Shown: piece after piece, positions 53,345-62,199 of the stretch
Position numbering within the stretch: position 1 is the stretch's first letter
Layout: each line of letters begins with the position of its first letter
NCBI GenBank assembly: GCA_029862045.1
Contig: JAOTYE010000021.1
Location: 1-62,434, forward strand
Reading direction: 5' to 3'
Length of the DNA: 62,434 nucleotides
DNA from: Gammaproteobacteria bacterium
GTDB taxonomy: Bacteria > Pseudomonadota > Gammaproteobacteria > Steroidobacterales > Woeseiaceae
Program-made: the position numbers and the translations under genes
Notes under the pieces: model-generated
Databases searched by the model: none
The model's input: the letters and a program-made list of their open reading frames with translations, nothing else
Told to the model about the DNA's origin: nothing

Positions 53345-54211
53345 ATGAGTTGGTTCGAGAAACTGATGCCGTCGCGCATCAGCACCGAGAAGCGCACGCG
53401 TTCGGTGCCCGAAGGCGTCTGGATCAAGTGTCCGAAGTGCGATGCACAGTTGTATCGCAACGAACTCGAACGCAATTTGCAGGTGTGTCCGAAGTGTGAT
53501 CATCACATGCGGATCGGCGCACGCCAGCGCCTCGACTTTTTTCTCGATCCGGACTCGCAGCACGAGCTGTCGTCGCAACTCGAACCACAGGATCCACTCA
53601 AGTTTCGCGATAGCAAGCGCTATCGCGATCGACTCGTCCAGGCACAGAAAATGACCGGCGAAAAAGACGCTATTGTCTCGGTCAGCGGCACGTTGCTTGG
53701 TCGTGCCGTTGTCGTCTGTGCGTTCGAGTTTGGGTTCATGGGCGGTTCGATGGGCTCGGTGGTCGGTGAGCGCTTTGCTCGCGCGGCCAACTACGCGGCA
53801 GAAAACAACATGCCGTTGATCTCGTTTGCAGCGAGCGGCGGTGCCCGCATGCAGGAGGCGCTGTTTTCCTTGCTGCAGATGGCCAAAACGTCAGCGGCCC
53901 TCGCCGATCTCGGCAGTAAGGGGGTGCCCTACGTGTCCGTGCTGACCGACCCGACGACGGGCGGTGTATCGGCGAGTCTTGCGATGCTCGGCGACGTCAA
54001 TATCGCCGAGCCGAATGCATTGATCGGTTTCGCCGGGCCACGTGTTATCGAGCAAACGGTCCGGGAAAAATTGCCCGAGGGCTTCCAGCGCAGTGAATTC
54101 CTGCTCGACCATGGGGCGATCGATATGATCATGGATCGTCGTGAGATGCGCGCACAGATTGCGGACTTGTTGGCCAAGTTCGAACAACGCCCAAGTCCAG
54201 TCGCCAAGTAG
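53345..54211 (+). CDS. accD: Acetyl-CoA carboxylase carboxyltransferase subunit beta
   Basis: A 288-residue subunit that with AccA transfers carboxyl from biotin to acetyl-CoA. An N-terminal C4 zinc ribbon (CPKCDAQLY and [10 protein letters not shown]) and the crotonase-type core with [28 protein letters not shown] and [14 protein letters not shown] are present. folC follows after 9 bases, the standard accD-folC pair. Confidence 0.97.
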   Translation: MSWFEKLMPSRISTEKRTRSVPEGVWIKCPKCDAQLYRNELERNLQVCPKCDHHMRIGARQRLDFFLDPDSQHELSSQLEPQDPLKFRDSKRYRDRLVQAQKMTGEKDAIVSVSGTLLGRAVVVCAFEFGFMGGSMGSVVGERFARAANYAAENNMPLISFAASGGARMQEALFSLLQMAKTSAALADLGSKGVPYVSVLTDPTTGGVSASLAMLGDVNIAEPNALIGFAGPRVIEQTVREKLPEGFQRSEFLLDHGAIDMIMDRREMRAQIADLLAKFEQRPSPVAK

Positions 54212-54220
54212 TTCCTTTTC

Positions 54221-55492
54221 GTGAACGTAGTCGGTACGCCTCTTTCTGATTGGCTGTTGCGGCTCGAGACCCTGTCGCCGCAGGAAATCGATCTGGGTCT
54301 GGAGCGTGTCGAACGCGTACGCGACCGGCTCGCACTTGCGCCTCCTGATACTGTTTTTCATGTCGCGGGCACCAATGGAAAGGGATCGAGCGTCGCGATG
54401 CTGGAATGCTTACTGCAGAAGTCCGGCGCTCATGTCGGCAGCTACACGTCGCCACACATTCATCGCTACAACGAACGCATTCGCATAGACGGCAGCGAGG
54501 CCAGCGACGAACAGATCGTCGCAGCCTTCGAACGGATCGAGGCCGTGCGTGACAATGAGCCGCTCACGTACTTCGAGTATGGCACGCTTGCGGCAATGGT
54601 TGTGTTCGCCGATACGGGCATCGATACCGCGATTCTCGAGGTCGGCATGGGAGGGCGCCTGGACGCTGTCAATGCGATCGAACCCGATGCCGGTCTGATT
54701 ACAAACATTGCGCTGGATCACTGTGACTGGCTTGGCGATAACGTCGAATCGATCGCGGCGGAGAAAGCCGGCATCATGCGCAGGGACAAGCCGATCATCT
54801 TCGGTTCGCGCGCGGTGCCAGATTCGATCGACGCAAAGGCCGCCGATGTCGGCGCGCAGCTTATCGTCGCCGGCCGGGACTACGACTGGTCTTGTGATGG
54901 GGAACGCTGGTCCTGGCAGGGTTTGACGCATCAGCTTGAAGGTCTCGCCGTGCCGTCCCTGCAAGGTAGACATCAGATCGGGAACGCCGCCGCGGTGCTT
55001 GCATTGGTCGAAGCTGCAGGACGAGGCGATCTGCTCTGCGTGGAGGTCGTGAACGCATGTTTCGCACAGCTGCGTCTCGACGGCCGTATGCAAGAAATCG
55101 ACGAGGATGTGCACTGGCTGCTCGATGTCGCGCACAATCCGGCCGCGGCAAAGGCGCTGGCAGAGGCTCTGCATGCGCGAGCGCATGCAGGTCAGACAGT
55201 AGCAATATTCGCGATGCTCGACGACAAGGATGTTACCGGCGTTGTGGCCGCGTTGGCGGACCACGTCGACCACTGGATTGCGGTGACGGCTGATAATCCG
55301 CGGGCGATTGCTGCGGGAGAGCTGGCGCGTCGGGTCGCAAATGCGACAAACGCGGCCTGCCTCGTGGCGGAGTCGCTTGAGGCGGCGATCCGTCACGCGC
55401 GAGAACTCACGACAGGTGCTGACAGAATCCTCGTCACCGGATCTTTCTATCTCGTCGGCCCGGTCCTCACTGAGCTATACTCGCGTCGCTAA
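54221..55492 (+). CDS. folC: Bifunctional dihydrofolate/folylpolyglutamate synthase
   Basis: A 423-residue Mur-ligase-like enzyme that joins glutamate to dihydropteroate and to folates. The P-loop is HVAGTNGKGSSVAML, followed by YTSPHIHRYNERIRI, EVGMGGRLDAVN and the C-terminal LLDVAHNPAAAKALAE. The start is GTG at 54221. It lies two bases from the dedD start. Confidence 0.96.
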   Translation: MNVVGTPLSDWLLRLETLSPQEIDLGLERVERVRDRLALAPPDTVFHVAGTNGKGSSVAMLECLLQKSGAHVGSYTSPHIHRYNERIRIDGSEASDEQIVAAFERIEAVRDNEPLTYFEYGTLAAMVVFADTGIDTAILEVGMGGRLDAVNAIEPDAGLITNIALDHCDWLGDNVESIAAEKAGIMRRDKPIIFGSRAVPDSIDAKAADVGAQLIVAGRDYDWSCDGERWSWQGLTHQLEGLAVPSLQGRHQIGNAAAVLALVEAAGRGDLLCVEVVNACFAQLRLDGRMQEIDEDVHWLLDVAHNPAAAKALAEALHARAHAGQTVAIFAMLDDKDVTGVVAALADHVDHWIAVTADNPRAIAAGELARRVANATNAACLVAESLEAAIRHARELTTGADRILVTGSFYLVGPVLTELYSRR

Positions 55493-55494
55493 TC

Positions 55495-56091
55495 ATGATG
55501 GATCGAGCTTTGAAAGAACGCATTATCGGCGCTGCCGTCCTCGTACTGGTCGTCGTCCTCGTTGTGCCCGTATTTCTCGACGGGCCGCCAGGCGGGGATG
55601 AAATTGTCAGTGCGCGCGTGCCGCTGCCGGGCCAGGCGGAGCAGAAGTCGCAGACCGTTGTGTTGGATCGGGACCGGAAAGATCCTGTGCCAGCCAATGG
55701 CGGCAACGAACCTGTACAGTCGCCGCAACAGCCACAACGGACGGTCAGGCAACAGGACACCAGTCCAGCGCCCGTTACGAAAAAACCCACACCGAAGCCG
55801 GTTGTGCCTGACCCGGTCCCCGAGGAGGCTGCGACGGCTACTGCGGCTGCGTCAACGACGGGCATGTGGGCTGTGCAATTGGGCAGCTTCGGCAGTCAGG
55901 AGAATGCCGAACGGCTTGCCGCGGATCTCCGCAAGCAGGGTTTCGCCGCATTCCTGAGTCAGTTGTCGACGAGTTCGGGGCAGCTCCACCGTGTTCGCAT
56001 CGGACCACAAAAAGACCGCGAGAGCGCAGAGGCGATAGCCAACCGGCTGCTAAAAGCCGGCCACCAAGGACAAGTAGTACCGCATCCCTAA
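55495..56091 (+). CDS. dedD: SPOR-domain membrane protein (DedD-like)
   Basis: A 198-residue bitopic inner-membrane protein. A transmembrane helix at about residues 11-28 (IIGAAVLVLVVVLVVPVF) is followed by a proline/glutamine-rich periplasmic linker. A C-terminal SPOR domain (MWAVQLGSFGSQENAERLAA ... RVRIGPQKDRESAEAIA) binds denuded glycan at the septum. Its location between folC and cvpA matches DedD, a cell-division accessory protein. Confidence 0.9.
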   Translation: MMDRALKERIIGAAVLVLVVVLVVPVFLDGPPGGDEIVSARVPLPGQAEQKSQTVVLDRDRKDPVPANGGNEPVQSPQQPQRTVRQQDTSPAPVTKKPTPKPVVPDPVPEEAATATAAASTTGMWAVQLGSFGSQENAERLAADLRKQGFAAFLSQLSTSSGQLHRVRIGPQKDRESAEAIANRLLKAGHQGQVVPHP

Positions 56092-56148
56092 TCTGTTAGA
56101 ATCCCCATCCATTCTCCCCGATCACATTGAGCCGAGCCGACATCTCTG

Positions 56149-56649
56149 ATGCCGATCATCGATATTCTCATTGCCGTAGCCATCGCTATATCCGTGATCG
56201 TGGGCATCGTTCGCGGATTTGTAAAAGAAGCGATATCAATGGCGGCGCTCTTGATCGCGATTTGGGCCGCGTTGTATTTTGGCCCGGGCGTCGGCGATAT
56301 TTCCGACAGCTGGATCAGTTCCGAAGAGTTGCAGATGTGGTTCGGTCGCATCCTGGTCTTCGCGGTTATCCTGTCGATTGGTGGTTTGCTTGGCTGGGGC
56401 ATCTCCAAACTCGTGCGCTTGTCTATTCTAAGTGGCATGGACAGGTTGGCGGGCGCCGTGTTTGGTGCGTTTCGCGGCGTCCTGCTTGCAGCAGTATTCG
56501 TTCTTGGCGGCCAGTTCGCGGGATTCGACAACGACGACTGGTGGAAGGGATCGATCCTGATCCCGCGGCTTGAAGTTGTTGCAGAATGGATAAAAGTCAT
56601 GGCGCCCCAGGGCTATGAATTAATAATGCCGAATGAGGTAGAGATCTGA
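56149..56649 (+). CDS. cvpA: CvpA-family membrane protein
   Basis: A 166-residue inner-membrane protein with four hydrophobic helices: IIDILIAVAIAISVIVGIVR, ISMAALLIAIWAALYFGPG, ILVFAVILSIGGLLGWGIS and GAVFGAFRGVLLAAVFVLGG. The family is named after the E. coli colicin V production protein; its molecular role remains unclear. It sits directly before purF (3 bases), the conserved order. Confidence 0.93.
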   Translation: MPIIDILIAVAIAISVIVGIVRGFVKEAISMAALLIAIWAALYFGPGVGDISDSWISSEELQMWFGRILVFAVILSIGGLLGWGISKLVRLSILSGMDRLAGAVFGAFRGVLLAAVFVLGGQFAGFDNDDWWKGSILIPRLEVVAEWIKVMAPQGYELIMPNEVEI

Positions 56650-56652
56650 GCT

Positions 56653-58206
56653 ATGTGCGGCGTTGTCGGAATTGTTAGCCAGCGGCCGGTTAATCAGGCC
56701 ATTTATGATGCACTCACGGTGCTGCAACATCGCGGCCAGGATGCCGCCGGCATTGTCACCTGGGGCGAGGACGGACTCCGCCAGCGCAAGAGCAACGGGC
56801 TGGTGCGAGACGTGTTTCGGCATCGACACATGCTGCGTCTGACGGGCAATGTCGGTATCGGCCACATTCGTTATCCGACGGCCGGCGATTCAAGGGCGGC
56901 CGAGGCCCAACCCTTTTACGTCAATTCGCCGTACGGAATTTGCCTTGGGCACAACGGTAACCTGACGAACTACGACGAACTTGCCGAAATGTTGACGAAG
57001 GAAGATCGCCGACACCTCAATACGGGATCAGATTCCGAAGTTCTACTTAATGTCTTTGCACATGAGTTGCAGACGCGCGCAAATGGGAACCCTACGGCGG
57101 AACAGATATTCGATGCTGTCGAAGCTGTGCATCGGCGCTGTAAAGGTGGCTATGCCGTCGTTGCGCTGATGGTAGGAATCGGCGTTGTCGCGTTTCGGGA
57201 CCCGCACGGCATTCGCCCACTGGTGCTTGGCGAGCGCCAGGCCGGTGAGGGCACTGATTACATCGTGGCCTCGGAAAGTGTAGCGCTGGACGTCCTGCAG
57301 TTTGAGCGCTTGCGCGATGTGCGGCCGGGCGAGACGGTCTTCATTGAGAACAAAGGTGTTCTTCATAGTCGCGAATATCGCGGCGAGACGCGCCACACGC
57401 CCTGTATTTTCGAGTTCGTGTATTTCGCGCGACCCGATTCAATTCTCGACGATTTGTCGGTGTACAAAACGCGGTTGCGCATGGGCGAACAACTAGCAGG
57501 CAAAATTGTTCGCGACTTTCCCGACCACGATATCGATGTGGTTATCCCGATTCCGGACACGAGTCGCACATCGGCGGCCCAGGTCGCCTATCACCTCGGC
57601 GTCAAATATCGCGAAGGTTTCATTAAGAACCGTTACATCGGACGCACCTTCATCATGCCGGGTCAGGCGGAGCGTGCGAAGTCGGTCCGCTACAAACTCA
57701 ATGCGATTGACCTCGAATTTCGTGGCAAGAACGTGCTGCTCGTCGACGATTCAATCGTGCGCGGCACGACCTCGCGACAGATCATCAAACTCGCCCGCGA
57801 AGCTGGCGCGCGCAGGGTGTACTTCGCATCGGCGGCACCGCCGGTGCGGCATCCGAATGTCTACGGCATCGATATGCCCGCCGTGACGGAACTGATCGCG
57901 AATGGCCGGTCGGTCGAGGAAATTGAGAAACTGATCGGCGCCGACCGACTGATCTATCAGGATCTGCATGGATTGATTCGCTCGGTACGGCACGACAATT
58001 CATCGATCACAGAGTTTGATACTTCGTGCTTCTCCGGCGAATATGTGACCGGTGATGTCACTGACGAATACCTGCATGAGATTGAGCAACGCAGAAACGA
58101 TGCTGAGAAGCAACGACGCAAAGGCAAACGTAAGGGCAAACGCAAGGACCGGGCCGCCATTGACGGACCTGCTGCAGAAAGCACAGACGCTGCTGTCGGC
58201 ATGTAG
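56653..58206 (+). CDS. purF: Amidophosphoribosyltransferase
   Basis: First committed step of purine synthesis: transfers the glutamine amide to PRPP. The N-terminal nucleophile cysteine is Cys2 (MCGVVGI). [18 protein letters not shown] and [10 protein letters not shown] mark the glutaminase. PRPP binding uses [14 protein letters not shown]. The length is 517 residues. The C-terminus (about 475-517) is a strongly basic tail with [13 protein letters not shown], which looks atypical for PurF and is of unknown purpose. Confidence 0.96.
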   Translation: MCGVVGIVSQRPVNQAIYDALTVLQHRGQDAAGIVTWGEDGLRQRKSNGLVRDVFRHRHMLRLTGNVGIGHIRYPTAGDSRAAEAQPFYVNSPYGICLGHNGNLTNYDELAEMLTKEDRRHLNTGSDSEVLLNVFAHELQTRANGNPTAEQIFDAVEAVHRRCKGGYAVVALMVGIGVVAFRDPHGIRPLVLGERQAGEGTDYIVASESVALDVLQFERLRDVRPGETVFIENKGVLHSREYRGETRHTPCIFEFVYFARPDSILDDLSVYKTRLRMGEQLAGKIVRDFPDHDIDVVIPIPDTSRTSAAQVAYHLGVKYREGFIKNRYIGRTFIMPGQAERAKSVRYKLNAIDLEFRGKNVLLVDDSIVRGTTSRQIIKLAREAGARRVYFASAAPPVRHPNVYGIDMPAVTELIANGRSVEEIEKLIGADRLIYQDLHGLIRSVRHDNSSITEFDTSCFSGEYVTGDVTDEYLHEIEQRRNDAEKQRRKGKRKGKRKDRAAIDGPAAESTDAAVGM

Positions 58207-58233
58207 TCGGGTATTCGTAACGGATGCAGTCCA

Positions 58234-59439
58234 ATGAGCGTTAAGATGATGATCATTGACGCGCGGGCCGATTTTCGCAGCCTGCTGATGCATCACGTCA
58301 CGACGCACTGGCCCGACGCCATCATGTCGGCCTACGACCCGAGCGAAGCTGGCTACTTGCCAGATGAATTCTCCGGTGCAGGCAACGATATTGTGTTGCT
58401 GGGCAGTGAAGTCGGGGATCGAGAGGGATTGGCCATTCTCAAGCAGTTCTGTAAGACTCCGGGATTCCCGGCCGTGGTCTACTTCGGCAAAAGCAGCGAG
58501 GAAGGCTCTGCTCTTAGGGTGGGTGCCGATGCTTTTTTTGTGTTCGACGAGATTCGGCATGATGCACTCACGGTACAGTTGAGCGACATCCTCGCATCGC
58601 GGCGACCTGTTTCGTCGACAGGTTCGCTTTTCGTCGGTGATTCAAAGACAGGTATTCATCCGCTGATCCGCGGCTATCGTTTCATCGAGAAACTGAGTGC
58701 GACCTCGCACTCCTCGATTTACCTGGCGGAAAGAGAGTCGAACGAGCTAAAAGTCGTGCTCAAGGTGTTGCAACAGCTACCGGATGTTGCGGACAGCATT
58801 GGCGCGTTCGACCGATTCTTGCAGGAATACGAACTGATCGCCGAGATTGACCATCCGAATATCGTCAAGATTTACGACCTCGGTGTGGGTGATGATCATG
58901 CACACATCGCGATGGAGTACATCGACGCCGGGGACCTCAAACGACGTATTTCGGCCGGCATAAACGAACCGGACGCCGTTAGTTACCTTCGTCAGATCGG
59001 GAGCGCTCTGGCGAGAATCCATGACGCCGGGATCCTGCATCGCGACCTCAAGCCCGGCAACATCATGTTGCGTAGCGACGATTCGATCGCGCTGATCGAT
59101 TTTGGTCTGGCAAAGCGCTTGCGACTTCGTATGGAACTTACGGACGAGGGTGAGATTTTCGGTACGCCGTATTACATGAGTCCGGAGCAGGGCCACGGTA
59201 ACGGCGTCGATCATCGCAGCGATATTTACAGCCTTGGCGTTATCTTTTTCGAAATGCTGACTGGCCGGAAGCCGTACCGGGCGGATACCGCGATGGGAAT
59301 CATTTACTTGCATGCGCAGGCGCCCATCCCGTTGTTATCGCCGCGATTCGCGAAATATCAGGCTCTGATCAACATGATGTTGGCGAAGGACCCGGACGAT
59401 CGACTGCAATTGGCGACCGAGATCGAAGAGTGGCTCTAG
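58234..59439 (+). CDS. Ser/Thr protein kinase with N-terminal pseudo-receiver domain
   Basis: Residues about 1-125 have a response-regulator fold pattern (MMIIDARADFRSLLMHH ... NDIVLLGSEVGDREGLAIL), but the phosphorylatable aspartate at the end of strand 3 is replaced by Gly. Residues about 150-400 form a Hanks-type kinase with the ATP lysine in VVLKVL, HRDLKPGNIML, DFGLAK and FGTPYYMSPEQG. The glycine-rich loop is degenerate (KLSATSHSSIYLAE). There is no membrane segment. The 3' end overlaps miaE by 10 bases, an unexpected coupling to a tRNA-modification gene. Confidence 0.88.
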   Translation: MSVKMMIIDARADFRSLLMHHVTTHWPDAIMSAYDPSEAGYLPDEFSGAGNDIVLLGSEVGDREGLAILKQFCKTPGFPAVVYFGKSSEEGSALRVGADAFFVFDEIRHDALTVQLSDILASRRPVSSTGSLFVGDSKTGIHPLIRGYRFIEKLSATSHSSIYLAERESNELKVVLKVLQQLPDVADSIGAFDRFLQEYELIAEIDHPNIVKIYDLGVGDDHAHIAMEYIDAGDLKRRISAGINEPDAVSYLRQIGSALARIHDAGILHRDLKPGNIMLRSDDSIALIDFGLAKRLRLRMELTDEGEIFGTPYYMSPEQGHGNGVDHRSDIYSLGVIFFEMLTGRKPYRADTAMGIIYLHAQAPIPLLSPRFAKYQALINMMLAKDPDDRLQLATEIEEWL

Positions 59440-60044
59440 TACCCAAGCCGATCGCGGAGTTTCTTGGAACCGCGACACCGAGAGAGTGGATTGTCGAGGC
59501 GAGTGGACGCTTACCCGAGGTGCTGCGCGATCATGCCAACTGTGAACTCAAGGCGGCGTCCACTGCACTTGGGTTTCTGTATCGGTACCCCGATCGAACC
59601 AGGTTCGCGCAACGCATGTCGCGACTGGCGCGCGAGGAGCTGCGGCACTTCGAGCAAGTGACATCGATCATGGAGGATATGGACATTCCATTCGAGCGTC
59701 TGACGGCGTCACGCTACGCGGGCGGTCTGCGCGATGCTGTGCGAGACCAGGAGCCCTACAAATTGTTGGACCTGTTGCTTGTGGGGGCCCTGATTGAGGC
59801 GCGATCGTGCGAGCGCTTTGCAACGCTGGCGCCGCACTTGCCGGAAAGGCTTGGCAGATTCTACCGTGGACTGCTTGCCTCGGAGGCGCGGCATTTCGAG
59901 CACTACATCGCATTTGCGAGATCGGAGTGTGGCATCGATAAGGAAGAAATCGATGCGCGACTTGAAGAACTCAAAGCAGTCGAAGCGACGCTGATTTCAG
60001 ATCCGGATCCGCAGTTCCGCTTCCACTCCGGTACGCCTTTGTAG
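59430..60044 (+). CDS. miaE: tRNA-(ms2io6A37) hydroxylase MiaE
   Basis: A nonheme diiron monooxygenase that hydroxylates the isopentenyl group of ms2i6A37. The 204-residue ferritin-like protein carries diiron ligands in HANCELKAAS, REELRHFEQV, GALIEARSCERF and ASEARHFEHYI. The start is GTG at 59430, inside the kinase gene. Its stop lies in the left arm of a 29-bp palindrome. Confidence 0.92.
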   Translation: MALVPKPIAEFLGTATPREWIVEASGRLPEVLRDHANCELKAASTALGFLYRYPDRTRFAQRMSRLAREELRHFEQVTSIMEDMDIPFERLTASRYAGGLRDAVRDQEPYKLLDLLLVGALIEARSCERFATLAPHLPERLGRFYRGLLASEARHFEHYIAFARSECGIDKEEIDARLEELKAVEATLISDPDPQFRFHSGTPL

Positions 60045-60106
60045 AAATATGGGGACATTCCTCTTTTTCAGGAGACACTGAAAAAGAGGAATGTCCCCAT
60101 ATTTCT
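60043..60106. repeat. Perfect REP-like palindrome between convergent miaE and lpxH
   Basis: A perfect 29-bp inverted repeat, left arm 60043-60071 and right arm 60078-60106, separated by the 6-base loop GAGACA. It shares the GGGGACATTCC core with 33263-33337. The arms overlap the stop codons of both converging genes. In either direction the hairpin is not followed by a clear T-run, but it could still block read-through. Typical of RAYT-associated REP sequences. Confidence 0.9.
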
Positions 60107-60827
60107 AGCGCGGTATCTTCTCCAGCTTCGGGCCGCGCGAATCCCACCGGACAACACTGCCCTGCGTGTACCAGTCACCGAGCACTATTCGCTTTGCCTT
60201 GCGATTGCCGAGATCGACAGTGTGCACACCTGGGCGATGCGTATGGCCGTGCAGCAAAACGTCCACGTTGTTCTTGCGGATAACTTCTGCAACGGCCTTT
60301 TGGTTGACGTCCATGATGTTCATGCTGAGGTTGAGGGTCTGCTCGAGGCTTTGCCGACGCGCTTCCGCGGCCATCCGCAGTCTGTCTTTGAGTGGCTTGG
60401 CGCGCATCGTCGCTTGCCATTCCGGGTCGCGCGTCATTTTGCGAATCTTCTGGTATTGCACATCATCCGTGCAGAGTTTGTCACCGTGGCTAAGCAAGAC
60501 TTTTTGGCCGTACATCGATACTTTGCAGGGATCTTTGAGAATTTTGACGCCGGTTTCATTCGCAAATCCGCCGCCGATCATGAAGTCACGATTGCCATGC
60601 ATGAAATACACGGGAATGCCACCGTCAACGAGCTTTCGCAGCGCACGTTTGATAGTGAAGTAATGCGTGTTTGGATCGTCGTCTCCGACCCAGGCCTCAA
60701 AAAGGTCGCCCAGAATGTACAGATCGTCAGCTTCACTCGCATCTGTCTTGAGAAATTTCAGGAACTGCTCGCCAATATCGGGACGGTCGGCTTCGAGGTG
60801 TAGATCGGAAATAAACAATGTCGTCAT
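60105..60827 (-). CDS. lpxH: UDP-2,3-diacylglucosamine diphosphatase
   Basis: A calcineurin-like metallophosphatase cleaving UDP-diacylglucosamine to lipid X in lipid A synthesis, at the inner face of the membrane. The 240-residue product has the di-metal motifs SDLHL, GDLFEAWVGDDD, MHGNRDFMIGGGF, SHGDKLCTDD and LHGHTHRPG. The cyclophilin gene lies 6 bases upstream on the same strand. Confidence 0.96.
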   Translation of the reverse strand: MTTLFISDLHLEADRPDIGEQFLKFLKTDASEADDLYILGDLFEAWVGDDDPNTHYFTIKRALRKLVDGGIPVYFMHGNRDFMIGGGFANETGVKILKDPCKVSMYGQKVLLSHGDKLCTDDVQYQKIRKMTRDPEWQATMRAKPLKDRLRMAAEARRQSLEQTLNLSMNIMDVNQKAVAEVIRKNNVDVLLHGHTHRPGVHTVDLGNRKAKRIVLGDWYTQGSVVRWDSRGPKLEKIPR

Positions 60828-60833
60828 GTTTGG

Positions 60834-61421
60834 CTACTCGAACGTGTATCGCGATATTTTTTTGATGACGATCGGTACCATCGGTACGTCCGACTTCAAA
60901 GGTCCTTGCGGGCCTGTTTGCACCGCGGCGATCTTGTCGACGACCTCCATCCCCTGAATCACGAAACCGAACACCGTGTAGCCCCAGGATCCACGCACAG
61001 TGCTCTTCTTTGGGTCGAGGCGATCGTTGTTGCCGACGTTGATGAAAAACTGAGAATTCGCCGAGTGCGGGTCGCCTGTGCGCGCCATCGCTATTGTGCT
61101 GCGGATGTTGCTCATGCCGTTGCCTGACTCGTTCGGGATCATATCGTCGGTCTCTTTAAGCTTGAGACCGGGCGTGTAGCCGCCACCCTGGATCATGAAT
61201 CCCGGCATGACGCGGTGAAAAATCAGACCGTCATAGAAACCACTGTCGACAAGCTCGAGAAAATGACCGACCGTGATTGGCGCCTGTTTGCCATCAAGTT
61301 CGAGAACGATGCTGCCCTCGGTCGTTTCGATTTGGACGTAAGGGTGCGCCGGGACCTTGTCGGTGGCAAAAGTCAACGAGCAGGAGAGCCCGAGAATCAG
61401 GGCGATCAGGGTCTTGCGCAT
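60834..61421 (-). CDS. ppiA: Periplasmic cyclophilin-type peptidyl-prolyl isomerase
   Basis: A 195-residue cyclophilin with a signal peptide (TLIALILGLSCSLTFA, residues about 4-19), so it is periplasmic as for PpiA. The catalytic core has IFHRVMPGFMIQGGGY, MARTGDPHSANSQFFINV and YTVFGFVIQGMEVVDKI. The gene starts 82 bases from the tRNA promoter on the opposite strand and runs into lpxH. Confidence 0.93.
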   Translation of the reverse strand: MRKTLIALILGLSCSLTFATDKVPAHPYVQIETTEGSIVLELDGKQAPITVGHFLELVDSGFYDGLIFHRVMPGFMIQGGGYTPGLKLKETDDMIPNESGNGMSNIRSTIAMARTGDPHSANSQFFINVGNNDRLDPKKSTVRGSWGYTVFGFVIQGMEVVDKIAAVQTGPQGPLKSDVPMVPIVIKKISRYTFE

Positions 61422-61503
61422 AGCTGCCTCAAGCGATGACGGGTTGTTTCAGCACATACGATACCAAATTGTTGGAGCCCGCCCCAGCGGTTGACCTATG
61501 TCG

Positions 61504-61532
61504 TTGACTGGTCAGGACCCCGCCCGTATTAT
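61504..61532 (+). promoter_or_regulatory. Sigma-70 promoter of the tRNA cluster
   Basis: TTGACT (61504-61509), a 17-base spacer, then TATTAT (61527-61532), close to consensus. The following CGTGCCCCCGCGAG is a GC-rich discriminator of the kind found at stringently controlled stable-RNA promoters. It lies about 58 bases before tRNA-Pro. A second TTGACC is at 61491. Confidence 0.85.
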
Positions 61533-61589
61533 CGTGCCCCCGCGAGGTCCGGCCCCGGCCAGGACAGCGTGTGGCAGAATATCTGGCAT

Positions 61590-61666
61590 CGGGGCATGGC
61601 GCAGCCTGGTAGCGCATCTGCTTTGGGAGCAGAGGGTCGGGGGTTCAAATCCCTCTGCCCCGACCA
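61590..61666 (+). tRNA. tRNA-Pro(UGG)
   Basis: A 77-base cloverleaf with acceptor CGGGGCA / TGCCCCG and discriminator A. The D-arm contains GCGCAGCCTGGTAGCGC. Anticodon stem TCTGC / GCAGA closes loop TTTGGGA with anticodon TGG. The T-arm is GGGGGTTCAAATCCCTC and CCA is encoded. Confidence 0.96.
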
Positions 61667-61746
61667 AATTTCTGTTGTGTAAATGGAGAAAATTGCGTAT
61701 TTGGACAAGAAGCGCCCGTAGCTCAACCGGATAGAGCATCGGCCTT

Positions 61747-62199
61747 TGAGTGAGGAGCCTGTGCCGGGAAAGTAAATCGGTACAGTGGACTGCACTGTAA
61801 CGGGGAAACCTTAACAGGTAGAGCTGATGGCAATCCCGTGGAAACCTGTGGACATCCGACGTATGTGGTGTTGTAGGGTGTGGCGATGGAGTCACATCAC
61901 ACCAAGGACAAGGGTGACCTGGGCGTCTTGAAGGCTCAGATTAATCTGTTCGAGCAAGGATTCACGATTTTTGTTCCGCTGACCGAACATTGTCTGTTCG
62001 AATTGGTGGCATAAAAATTTGGCTCGAATGTATCGCTGAGGGTAGAGATTCCCAAGAATATTCAGAGGACAAATGTGAATTTTGCCTCTGACTTTCGTGG
62101 GGTTCCGTAGAGACTATACGTGCGGCACCTGAGACGGTGAAGAGATAGTCCAGACCACAAACCTGCTGTGGCAGGGCCGCGAAAGCGGTAGTTGGTAAG
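61747..62199 (+). ncRNA. Group I self-splicing intron in tRNA-Arg(UCU)
   Basis: A 453-nt intron beginning after a T of the 5' exon and ending in G (the omega-G). P1: exon CCTT pairs with GAGG just inside, with the expected U-G wobble at the splice site. P2: TACAGTG (61781) with CACTGTA (61793). P4: ACGGG (61800-61804) with CCCGT (61835-61839). P7: GACTAT (62112-62117) with ATAGTC (62145-62150), the latter in the conserved AGAGATAGTCC core. P8: CACC (62126) with GGTG (62136). P9: CCACA / TGTGG, and a CCGC-GAAA-GCGG hairpin at 62177-62188. P3 and P6 were not resolved by eye. Subgroup not assigned. Confidence 0.9.
61886..62091 (+). pseudogene. Remnant of an intron-encoded homing endonuclease (PD-(D/E)XK type, inferred)
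   Basis: An ATG at 61886 opens 42 codons beginning MESHHTKDKGDLGVLKAQ and continuing EQGFTIFVPLTEHCLFELVA, then TAA at 62012. The KDKGD ... PLTEHxxFEL pattern resembles the N-terminus of group I intron-associated PD-(D/E)XK endonucleases. In a different frame, 62008-62091 reads IWLECIAEGRDSQEYSEDKC and EFCL before a TGA, which looks like the C-terminal end of such a protein. The middle, with the catalytic site, appears deleted. It sits in the peripheral loop before P7, a usual insertion place. Family recognition is from memory of motifs. Confidence 0.6.

Noticed and set aside
61529..61895. Minus-strand frames over the tRNA-Pro gene
   Set aside because: Antisense of a clear tRNA and of the 5' part of the intron.
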